A stretch of DNA of 64,000 nt from Datnioides undecimradiatus (Eukaryota > Chordata > Actinopteri > Lobotiformes > Datnioididae). A program made the translations under genes and the position numbers. Shown here piece by piece: positions 28,301 through 40,553 of the stretch (the stretch's first letter is position 1; each line of letters starts with the position of its first letter). Where the stretch lies: assembly GCA_008933995.1 (NCBI GenBank), contig WARS01000046.1, positions 9,066,526 through 9,130,525 of the forward strand, in the 5' to 3' direction. A model generated the notes under the pieces. That model did no database searches and had not been told where the DNA came from. It worked only from the letters and a program-made list of their open reading frames with translations.

Positions 28301-31300
28301 ATTTCTCCGTGTTTACGTGTCATTTTTAACAGATGTGTGTGGTTTGTGTTTGAGCTCATATTAAGCTTAGGAGACTTTCATGATACATAGATAGTGTATT
28401 GGCTTGCATGCATGCATGCATGGGTCATGTGAGAGAGAGAGAGAGAGACAGTGTGTGCTTGTGTATGAGAGGTGATTAGTGATCACTAAAGGGTTTTTCA
28501 TTAGTCTTTCCCTGGGCACTTGACAACAAAGGCATAAATTACCTCCAGCAGATTACCCACTAATCTCCACCAATGCTCTCTCCCTCATCCTCATTAATAT
28601 CCCGCCTTTATGATCTCCTCTCTGGTGTGTGACCTAATCAAACAATCAGTGTTACATTTGGCTGCCTTCTCCCCCGTTTCCTCATGCTTTCCTTGTCTTC
28701 ACCTTAAAAAACCTCGCCACAATCTAGCCTTTTCTTTATTTTCGACAAATCGGAGTGCAGTCGCTACAGCCATCTTTACAGTTGTCACCGTGAATAATAA
28801 TGACTTCATTTAAGCTCTCTAAACAGCAGGCAACAACCTGCCAACAAGGCAACTCACACGGGTCAACGTCAGGTTTTCTAAACCACCCACCTAACAACTG
28901 CTACTGAGAGTTGGAAGCTGGTGAATGCTGGTGCTGCAGTCTGACAAGTTTAGTGAAGGAATTACACAAAAGACTCCATACAATTAGGTAACAAGACTAA
29001 AGCCATGTAAGTGGTTTTGTATAGCTGCTCAGTGGAACAGTGGTGCATTGAGTTCAGTGGTCACATCAGTTTGCTAACACTGCTCCTAATTGCTAGCGTG
29101 TTTATGTTTATGATAATGTTTAGAGTGTTGGTGTGCTAACATTTGCTAATTAGCCATTACCACGAAGTACAGCAGAGGCTGATGGGAATAATGTTCCAGG
29201 TTCTTGGTCATGAACTTATAGAAATAGAAACTTTGACCTGATGATAACGCTACCTTAAAGGTCAGGGGATTCAAAGCAGTACAAATCACACACTTCAAAC
29301 ATTTCATTCTCAACAATAAAGGAAACCATAGTTAGTACTAAGTACAAAGTCATAAGGACACTAAGTACAAAGTCATAAGGACACATCACGACAAAAGTCT
29401 GCACACAGCGCTGCTGTGGGACCAAAGTCAGAGAATCATTAACCGTATTTGAATTTATCCACTTAGGACTTCTGGAGCAAATATAACAGCAATCATTCCA
29501 TCCAATCCATCCAATAGTTGTCAAGATACTTCACTCTGAACCAACAATGTCAACCTAAAGGTAGAGGAGAAGTCTCACAAGAGCCAGCTCATTCTCTGTG
29601 GACTATGAATATCTATGCAAAATTTCATAGTGATCTATCAAATAGTTGTTGATACATTTCATTACGGATCAAAGTGGTGGAATGACCAACCAACAGGCTG
29701 ACCTACTATCTGATAACATTGCAGTTCCTAAAGTCATGCTGCTAGCATGCAGCTCGCGTCAGCTCGGGTCCTCCAGCTGAAGGATGATCTTTGTAACCAC
29801 TAGACATCTTTGGTGGTTTTGTACATAAAAAGCTCCAGTCTCTTTATATTCAGAAAAATTGGGAGCATTTCTGCACACTGTGACTTGCAGTCCTCATCTG
29901 CTGTCTGAATAACTGAGCTGACTATGACTAACCAACAGTGTGGCGGTCTTTGTACCTGCTGAAGTCGACTTTGGCCAACAGTTCTTGTCTTTTCCTGCTC
30001 TCCCTCTCCTTCTTCATCTCCAGCTCTGCGTCATCTGACAGGATGTCTTCATACGGAAGGTCATCTAGGTCAACGTCGCCTGGCATAATGAACCTGGAAC
30101 ATGGCAAAGAAATGACACATACTTAAGCTAAAAAGTAAATGTAGAATGAGCCTCAGGCTGATGAAGCAGCTGCCAAAAATCGATTTGCCAGTTATAGAAT
30201 ATGTACGTGCAAGAACTGCATTCATGTGTGCTCATGTGTTTGTGCATGCCCCACCTGCCCCCATCTTCCCTGTTTCCTATGGCTATGAGGGCCTCAAGGT
30301 CGGTTCCCTTCAGGCCATACTGCAGTAGCTCTTTGGCTGCATCAACATTCTCCGGTACGCGCTCCACGCACTCGTGCAACACCCATGAACGCTTGCAGAT
30401 CTTGCTCTAGGTGGGATGTGGGGAATGGAAAGAGAAGGAATGAGTTCAGAAGAAATGATGGGATAAAATGAGATACAGAATTAGGAGGGAAGGGTGTGAA
30501 AATCTTCTACAAATTGGTAAAAATGGTGCGTGAAATAGAGTAAGGGGGCTGTACTGCACTTATGTGTGTGCTGTGCCCCACGCTCTTACACACATATACC
30601 ACTATATATATATATTTCTTACCCGACATCTAATATACTGTGATAAACACTAAAACTGATACAATTCTCTCAATTCTTAACCATGCCTCGTCCTCCTTTC
30701 CTCATTTCCTCACATCTATCTCTCTTATTTCTTCTATCTCTTACCAGATAATCTTGTATGGAGGCGATGCTGACGGTACTCTTCCTCCACTGTCTCTGGT
30801 AGACAAGGTCAGAATCCAGATTATACGCGTGAGCAAGAGACAGGGCTTCACCATATTCTTCATTGTCAATCTGTAAGACAAACAAACATGCCCAAGTGTT
30901 TTCTTCAAACTGTAGAAAATGCAGCATTAAAAAAAATGCATGCAATCAAAGAAGACGAGTAAATTAATATGCATTTTTAAGTGTTTGTGAAATGACAGAA
31001 ACAATTCATTTGAGGAGAAGATTGTTCAGAAATTGAGCAGACACAAATCTATTTAAGATTAATTTTCTGATGTACAACCAGTTTGGTGCAAAAAAAAAAA
31101 AAAGAGCTGCACAACAGTTTAATTCATTTCATATTCTATGAGGTTCTATGTTTTTTTTATGATTTTAATATCCAGTTATCATCCCAAGGGTATATTACTG
31201 ATTCAATCTTCATGCGCTGTGTTCCTAAAATGAATTAAATGAATAAAATTCACAAAACAAATACAAACCCCCTGGTATTTAAAGCAAATATCCAGACACA

Positions 31301-34300
31301 AAAACGCAGACAGGAGGAAAGTCCACGGACTGATTTCCCATTACACAGAAGGACAAAGATGCCAAGGCTTTGTATACACGTGTGCACAAGCTATGGCACT
31401 ACCCAAATCCAGAGTATGCCCTCTGAATACTCAAAGACTGAATAGGAACAGCTCTAACATGCAGATTTCAATCTGTGAAGCAATGTGCAATGTCACACAG
31501 TCTGGATTGGGTCTGCTACAGTGGGATAAGGAGAATGGCTGAAGGGGAATGAAATATTTGGGGATATTTGAAGGAAGAAAATCAAATTGACAGTAGAAGA
31601 AATCCCAAAGGAAGAATCGGGAGCCAGATATTGGGTCTTAATATGAGCACTACCTCACTAAAATAAGAAAAATCCCATAACTCTTGATTCATGCTAGCAG
31701 CCGTGACAATGCTAAATAACACCCCGATTTTTTTTAGAAGGGGGGTTTGCCATGTTAGCATGCTACTTGCTACTTAGCATGCTGAGGCTGATAGCATTGT
31801 AACTGGTGTTGCAGATATTCGTTAATAATTCAAAGTAGTGAAGAATCAAACATTTCTGACTTGATAGACAATGAGTCAGGTGACATGTACGACCACATTT
31901 GGTGCCGAGTAGAAAAAACTTCGATGGCAAACATGATGACCACATTTGAATGTGTTGAGGAGCACAATCTAATCTTCATCACACTGGCATTGTCCTTGTG
32001 AGCTTGTTAGCCTACTGATGTTAGCATTTAGCTAATATCACCAATGTATCTATGTATGGCCTCACAGAGCCGCATGCATGGCTTCAGAGTCTTAGTCATG
32101 TAACCATCTAAGGAGACTACTTGGTAATAGAAATTGTTGTTGTCATAAGTCGTTATTAAAAAGGCCTGGCGTTGATTTCAACACATACTGATGCTAAAAG
32201 AGGTTTTGTGTCATATCAATGTCTCACAAACTGATTTGATACAACAGTATGATACCTCAGTCCGTGCAAGCCCACTCAATGTGTGTGAAAACACATGTGT
32301 GTGAGCACGCTGACTGACACACAGCGTATCCATCTCTTTCCATGTGTGGGAGTACAAAGCAACACATTAGCCAGACTGCGGTTCCTCGAGGGCAATAAGA
32401 ACCCCACACAGTTAAACCTCACGTAGGAGGACATCAAAAACTGCTTCCTTCTCTCTCTGGATTCAGCTAATAAAACTGTTAGCAGCCCTGCCAGTGTGCT
32501 ACTCAGCCAGGGTTACGCTACCGAACGCATCGTCAAACTTCTGAACACATGAGGAGGCTGACCCGAGGAAATAACCCTGAATCACTTGATCTGGTCTATT
32601 CACAGTTGATTGGACAACAAACCTCAGCTGGGGTGAGTCTCTGAGGAGAGATCAGGTCATTTCTGTGTGCAGAGTGGAAATGTCAAACTTCACAAACATG
32701 ACACAAGCAATATGTATGCACACACAATAAAGCAAATATGCATGCACATGTACACCGGCATACACATGCATGAAGATAATGCAATTGTCTTCATTCACAC
32801 GCCTACATGTGCTACATGTGAAAAGAAAAAAAAACTATTTCAACAGGAGAGCTGCAGCAGCTGGGGAAGTGCCGCGGGTACCAAGTGTTACAAAGAGATA
32901 ATAATGATGTATTACTTTGTAACTCTCCACTGTTAGGATTGATGGTGATGACTAATGGCATCTAATGACGATGACAATGATGAAGAAGGAAGTAGATGAT
33001 GGGTCATAAAAATGACTGATGAACCATGCTCAAACTTGGGACCGTTGAGAGCCGATACCGTGCTTTATGATAGAGCATGTTGTTGTCTTTGCTGCAATTT
33101 GTAGCGAGTGGCAACAACAGCCATATTTCTAATGCAGCAATTAGCATTTCAGAGAAACCCCTGGGACTGAGAAATAGCCTTAAAGCAGACTGAACATCTT
33201 GCTTGGTTTTCATTTCTCCTCAACGGCACGCTGGAGCTGATCCAGCAAAACAATGGCACTTCACTGAGCTGGCACAGGATTTATTTAGTCAGAAAGCATT
33301 TGCAGATCAGCCTGTTATAATTCAGTCAGTGACCAAACGGATTCATATGACGTCCTTCAGTTGCTGCTAAATTAAGTGGCAAAAAGAATGAAGTGTTTCA
33401 TGGTAAATGTGATATCAGGCATTGACGACAACTGACAACTGTTCTTAAAAACGATTACTGGCATTACAGTGACGCACTGACTCGTGCATAAGTTTGAGTA
33501 TCATAAAATCTTCACAAAAAAGGGAAAGCATAATTAGGAATGGAGTATCTTTGAAATATTAAATGGGTAATAACGGTTTCTTTGCCAAAATGAATTTATG
33601 ACACTGTGTGAGGCGGGGAACTGCACGTCAGCTCTGAAATTGTTTATTTCAGAGAATTTAGATTGCTGAGTTAAAAGAACATTCAAGTCCACACATGAAG
33701 GCAGTGCAGCATGAAAACTGACGAAAGCTTTTCTCACCGAAGCACAAAAGGATTTTGTTGTGTGTGCTGCCATTAATAAGTAAACAGGAACACAAAAGTG
33801 ATTCTTCATTTTTTCCCCCTCATATGGATGTGCTGCCTCATTCTGAGGATTGCTACAGGTTTAAAGAACACTACAACAGCCAAATAAAAATGAACACATC
33901 AGTATGGATCACAGCACTTATGTTAAAATATGAATACAGAGTCACTAAGCACTTCAGTGTCCAGCCAAAGCACTGATAATTAATTCTAACCTCAAAGGCT
34001 AACGTGAAGCTGTGTAAATGTTAGCATGCTAACATTTACTATTTAGCACTAAGCGCAGAGTACAGCTGAGGCTAATGGGAAAGTCATTTCATTTGTGAAA
34101 TTCTGATCTGATGGTAGTGCTGAATGAAAAGTTAATGGATCACAAGAGTGATTAAAATTCATTCTTGACTGCAAGTATGAACAGTTGTTGAGATATTTAA
34201 TTCAAAAATAAAAATTAATGTTAATCTCATGATGGAACTATAGGAAATGTCAGGGGATCATTAAAATTATTAGGATTCATCCTCTGGGGACCATGACTGT

Positions 34301-37300
34301 CTGTACAAAATGTCACTGCAATCTATGTAACTGTACATTTCAGTCTCGACCAAAGCTAGAGAGCTACCAACCGACAGTCATCCCCACAGCTGTGCCTCTG
34401 GTGCAGATAACAACAACCTGAGAGTTAAAAGAGAAAAGACAATTTCTCTGAGAACTTTTCGGTGCAACCTTTTACTACAGCCTCTGGAGCATGGTGGTCC
34501 TCAGATTACTTTTACAGAAATCTGTGTAACGAAAAAGTGATGAACCACAAACATACAGAGGTCTCATATATCTCTTATTATCTGATCAGAATTCTCTCTG
34601 TCAACAACAAGTGTGATAACATGGATTCAGGATTGGGTGAACGTCTTGCAGAAATCAAAAGGAGGGCAACAACAAGATTAGCTGCATTATTAATACTCAA
34701 CTGAGGTTTGATCCTAACATGAAAAGATAAATGTCAGAGAAGTTTTTGCCTTTGTAGCACATTCTGGAGCCAAAATTCGAGGCTCCTGCCCTTCTAGACA
34801 ACAGGCAAAAGTTTAGTGCTTCACTAAACTTTGCAGACCCTAATATTCCAGTCACTGCCAGGATACCTATACACCTACCTTCCTCTGGTACAGTTCCTCT
34901 GGTGTGGTTGACCTCAGGCTGACCAGACGGTAGTTCTTGGTGACAGTGCGCGGGCGCTTTCGTGGTGGGGCAAACCGCTCCATCTCCGTCACATAATACA
35001 GGCCCTGCTTGATGTAGCCAAAGTAGCGGGCCTTGGCTGAGGACTCTTCGTCTGAGTCAGAGTCTCCACCGTCGTCGCCCTCCTCATCCTCACCTACACC
35101 ACCACTCAGGTTGCTCTCCAGGCGCCCACGCTTCTGAGCTAGCTTTACCTCACACTGTGGATAGTAGAAAATATAGTGTCAGGATGGAGAAACTAAAAAC
35201 CAAAAACAGTGACATTAAAAAAAAAAAAAAAAAAAAATCTTTACATAAAAATACGTCTGTTTTCTTGGCTCAAATTGTAAAAAGAGCGCTGCAAAAACAG
35301 AAGGACCTCTGTTCTGAATGATTGTGGCTGATTTCTGACGCTGTGAATGGACGCTCTTTGCCAGCAGGAAGTGCTGAATGAAAAATATAGTACGGAACGC
35401 AGTGCAGGACAGTTTACACATATTACTGTGCTTAAAGCTGGAAAACACACTCAAATGACCAGCCTCATGCCAGATCAGCAGGTTGTCTAAAAACACAGAA
35501 CAGCATCAAGGTTAAGCTGCCCGATAGAAAGACTGAATCCAAGCTGTCCAAAGTACTTTCTCCATTTTGTCTTGCCCTGTTCTCTATTTTTGTGATTGCC
35601 TCAGTTGGGGGAATATTATTTGCCCATTTTTCATCCGCACGCTGCAGCAAGTCCTCATTTTTTGTAGAGATGCCCCTCTGGGTTTTAGCTCACTAGAGAA
35701 AAATGCTAGCAGAGGGGCTCCCAGCCAGGGTTTATGAAACATTTAGCACCTGTAAAATGTTAAGCGCCTTAATCAATGAGGAGCAGCTTCCACGATGCTG
35801 CACTAGTACACAGCCCCAACACATCACACACAGGAAGATGCACAAGGTCACATTATTCCACTTGTGTGGAGGCGTACACGCAGTACAAGCCCCGTCCTCA
35901 CACGCAGCCTCTGCGTTCGAAGTAATTTCAACACGCATTTCAATGCACATAAACCCACAGCTGTAGATGCTGCTACACAGGCAACCATCCCCCTGCTCCA
36001 CGCTGAAACAGGCTGATGAAACCTTTCCAAAAAGTTGGCAGCTGGCTGGTGAAGAAATCCCCCCTCTTTCTTTCTCCCTCTATGCAATCAGATAAAAAAA
36101 GACATAGAGAAAAGGAGCAAAGGACTGAAACAAAGGAGGAGGGTCATGCCATATCAGGGTCTTTGTTGGGGGATAAAGCAGCAGGGATGCATATTTCATC
36201 ATCACACTTGTGCAATTACACACACGTGATGCGCACGCACGCTTTTACACAACGCCGGTGATAAACTGTACAATATAATCTTGCAGGACTCTTACTGTAA
36301 AAAGTCCATTGGAGAATCACATCGGCCAGCAGTACAAAGGATCCACCACAAATCAATGCATCACATTTGTGCTGATTGATTTTACTGTACAGACTCACTT
36401 TGTACTCAACAGCACTTTTTGTTTTAAATCTTCAATAAATAAAACAAAAGAACTGACATCCCCATAACAGATCTGTGACCCGTCCAGTCTGTTCCCTTTT
36501 TCTCGCCCAGTGCTTACTGGGCCAGGCTCCAGCCGTGTGCTGAACTAAACAGGCAGTTTAGAAAACAGATGAAATGAAGAAAAGCAACTGTCCTCTGTTT
36601 CTACGATACTCCTTTTACAGCCCTGAAGGCCAACATCTATAAAGTATGACTAGTGCAAAAACATGCTTTAAGAAGTCTCACATGTCATTCTACAGCCTAC
36701 AAACTGTCTCTATCTGTCTACTGAACCACATGTGGATACCGCCATCTTGACATTCACCTCCAGGCTGAGGAAGCCTCCATCGTGTGCTGCGGTGACCCGA
36801 GGTGATGGCTCGAACCATTCGCAGGACTTCCCCAGCAGGTTGCGCAGTGTCCTGACAGATGAGACGGTGACGGAGCCGGAGCAGCGAGCCAGGATCAACA
36901 CGTTGTCACTCCACCAGCTCACGTCCACTAACGGGTAGTACTGCTCCTTATCTGTGGAGAGGCGTGAGGGCAGTTTTACAAATGTGGTCACAGCAAATAA
37001 AAGGTTTTACAACAATTGTGCAGTTATTAGTCCCACTTAGTAGGATATAACTTCTATTGAATATACTGTTAGACATGTTTACACGTGTGGGTGTATCTAT
37101 CACTTGCCTTGCATGAGATGAAGACTCACACAGATTATTGCTTACACCAGCTGTCACAGCTTGTCACCACAGAGTGTCCAAAAATAAGGATGCAAACAGG
37201 CAACACACACTCACAAGCATGGACACAGGCAGGAGAAAAATATCTGCTAGCCTCGGCATACACTATACGCTTGTATGTCTAAGTAACTGTATAATTCAGT

Positions 37301-37574
37301 GAATAAGACATGTCAAAGATCATTAAATTGTATCCAGCGTGCACTGCTGTGTCAGCAACAAAGTCAGCTCCCTTTAGCCCTTCAGGCCAAACTACCTTTT
37401 ATTTTCTTCCTTCTCTCCAGCGATGTCTTCCACTCTGGGTTGATCTCCTCAAATCCTGGCTGCGGGGAGGACCGGAGGATGGAGGGACCAAAGAGGAAGG
37501 GAGGAAAAGAAGAAGAGAGGGAGAAGGGGGTGTAGAAATTAATCTGCTAACCCTGTTTACACTTACAGCCTGGG

Positions 37575-37645
<71 letters not shown>

Positions 37646-40497
37646 GCTCTGCCAGCTCAGGCCAGCAACGAAGCAGAACATACACATATCCGCTGCATAA
37701 ACAGTCAAAACATTTTGCAAATATAAGTTCTCCCTAAGCCACATCACTTACTGTCTAATAGGAACACAAACACATAATCTCTCACCCCACACACACTCAC
37801 TTATACTTGGGCCGGAGAGAGATTACATTAATACAGTCAGTCAGGCATTGGATGTACAAAATGTCACCTGTGCAAACACAACAGCACTGCATGCAGGTTA
37901 ATTCAGCATGAGCAAGAATCACGCATGCATGCACACAAACACAAGCAGCTTAGAGCCGTACCTGTTGCTCCTGGTTCCACGAGGCCCTCTGTTTGAGGGA
38001 GGGGACGTCCCAGAGAGACAGACGGCCAGAGAAGTGGATGACAGCCAGCAAGGTGCCGTCGGGGCTCACACTCATGCGAAATACGCCATCCTGGATGTTA
38101 GAAATACCGATACAGTCTTTTTAAAAATTATCTTCAGATCAGATCTTTCCTAACGTTAGGCTTTCCATTTCAACTGAGGACAGTGAAGAGAAGAGGCCCA
38201 TGTTACCTTTTCATCTCCATGTCTGGAAAAAAACCTGAAGCTGGGGATCCTGATGAAACCTCTCTTCTGATTCTAACATATGCAAAGAATGGACGACAAT
38301 AACAGTGTTTGTGTGTGTTAGATACAGACATAAATCACTTGAACATGTGTGTAGGCTTCTCACCGGATTGACATCGTCCTCGTAGCTGGTGACCTGTTTG
38401 TAGTGTGGAGAGCCAGACAGAGTCCTCCAGGCTGTAATCCCACAGCAAGAGGCCTTGGATGCGCTATCATCTCCTGACTCGCAGCCTCCCACCAGCAGCA
38501 ATCTTGAAAAAAGCACACAAACACGCACATACGCACACGCATACACCCAGTTAGCACCTTCATAATTATCCTTTGACATTACAAGGACAGCTAAAGTGGT
38601 CAGTGTGAGGTCGTCCTCCAGCCTGGGTTTAAGACAGCAGCATTCACACTACTAGGTGCCATTTTGCAAAGAAGTGGATTAAAAAGTTATTTATGACCGG
38701 TCTGGTTAGAGTCAATGGCCAAGCACAGATAAAACACTAACAACACCACAGTGACCACAGTGATCTCCGGGTCTCTATTTGCAGTGAAACAGAACAGATG
38801 CGACAATGGTCAGGAAGTCAGGTGGGTTGGTGTGGATGAAGCACTGCTGTCCAGCTCAACACTGCCCCCTGGTGCAGAGAAATTGGACACTTAGCAGGAG
38901 CCAAGAGCTGAAGGTGAGTTTGCATGCTGATGGAAAGCTCATTTTTGTGTTAAGCTGGCAGCTCTTCTCTCATATGAGCCACTTCTTCTGCATACTCTGC
39001 ATACGTGATACTAAGGTTTCATTATAACAGATGTTAGACTTCTAGCATCCCTGCTGCACATCTGCATAATCTGCACATACACAGAGTATATTAACTTTGT
39101 CTCTAATTCTGATAATGAAAAGATCACAACTTCTAGCTGCACATCTGGAAGCATTACCGGGTGTTTGTTATCCCATCTGCTCACCACATAACTTGAAACT
39201 GTTCGTGGCTTACACTCTCAGTTTCTCTGTTTCTGCCTGAACATGTTCCATCGAGATTACCATCCACACTTTTCATGTGTGTGTTCAGCTGTTGAGATCA
39301 TTCTTTTTGTATGCAGCCTCTCACCTTTCTTATTGCTATCCTATTCTCTGTGTTGCTGACCCAGTTTTCACACGGGGATCATTAAAGTTTCATCTCATCT
39401 ATCAGTTGGCAAACACTTGACAGTAGCTGCCAAAATCCATTAAGCTGCCAAACCAAGCTTCACCAGCCAAACTAAATCTGGTTTGTGCAGACCGGGGGAG
39501 CGTGGTGAAAACAGTGAGGTCACGTGGGGCAGGCCACACATAATTAATCGAAACCTTTGAATGGTACGTGGCGACGGAGGCCAAGGACATTTTAGATCGC
39601 TATAGTCAGTTCCTGCAGGTATTGGATTAAAGTGATTGGTTCATTGATTCCTGAGTAAGCCCTGTGGCTCCATTCCATATTGTAACATCCCATGGCTGTG
39701 GAACAATGTCTGCACAGGAAGCATGTATTTTCTCTTTTACTCCTCCTTTATCTCTTTTTCTGGGATTATCACCAATTATGGAACATAATTCATTACATTT
39801 TCTTGTTTTTAAAAACATGTTTTAACTATAAAATCTCTCTGCAAAGCGACTTTTCTCAAGGTCAAAATAAGTTTCAGTTAATGTTAACTGTTGTGCAGTA
39901 AATTCACCCTGTGTTCTTGCATGGTGATCAATATCATGCATATTTACGAGAATATTGACGACATGCCGGAGTATACTCATATTGCAGCTGGACATCAAAT
40001 GATGAAAGCTTTTGAAATCACACAGCTACTCTCAAATTCAGATATTTAAGCTGCGCGTGGCATAGTGGGGCCTCATCGACGATGGGTTTAAGGATGAAAA
40101 TTGTTTCAAAGGATTTATAAGGACGTCTGTCGATGTTGGAATATAAATGCATGAACAGCACTCTTGATGAAACGGTGTTCTAATGGAAGCAGGCTGGGAC
40201 TGTGGAGGCCACGAGAGAAAATAAAAATATCTGAGGGTGTCAAGTGAAGGCTACAGGCATCAATTACTCCACCAATGATGGATTAAAAGTTAGATGTTGG
40301 CAGAAATGTTCATTTTTCAAAAATATTCATTATTTTAGCAAAATTCTACAAGCACTCGAAGTTGATGGGCTGTTGGATTGTTGGCAACAACTAACTTACC
40401 TGTGGCCTGGGTGGTAAATAGCCGAGGTGATGCCGTGGGAGTAGTGAGTTGCGAAACTGAAGCTGTGGTTCTCTTGGAAATTCTGATTGGTTCCCAC

Positions 40498-40553
<56 letters not shown>

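Larger units (their letters stand above)
24144..29955 (-). other. nbas: nbas intron 18 (longest intron)
   Basis: A 5.8-kb intron. It holds repeat-family fragments at 25535-25665 and 29080-29755, short CA-rich stretches near 26450, 26610 and 27720, (CATG)n at 28409-28422 and a 23-bp tandem duplication at 29338-29383. No coding signal. Confidence 0.75.
30871..34878 (-). other. nbas: nbas intron 15
   Basis: A 4.0-kb AT-rich intron containing repeat-family copies at about 31680-32115 and 34010-34370. No gene seen. Confidence 0.75.

Noticed and set aside
37310-37726. 138-codon plus-strand frame antisense to nbas exon 13
   Set aside because: A shadow of the coding exon extended by the neighbouring (CA)n tract.
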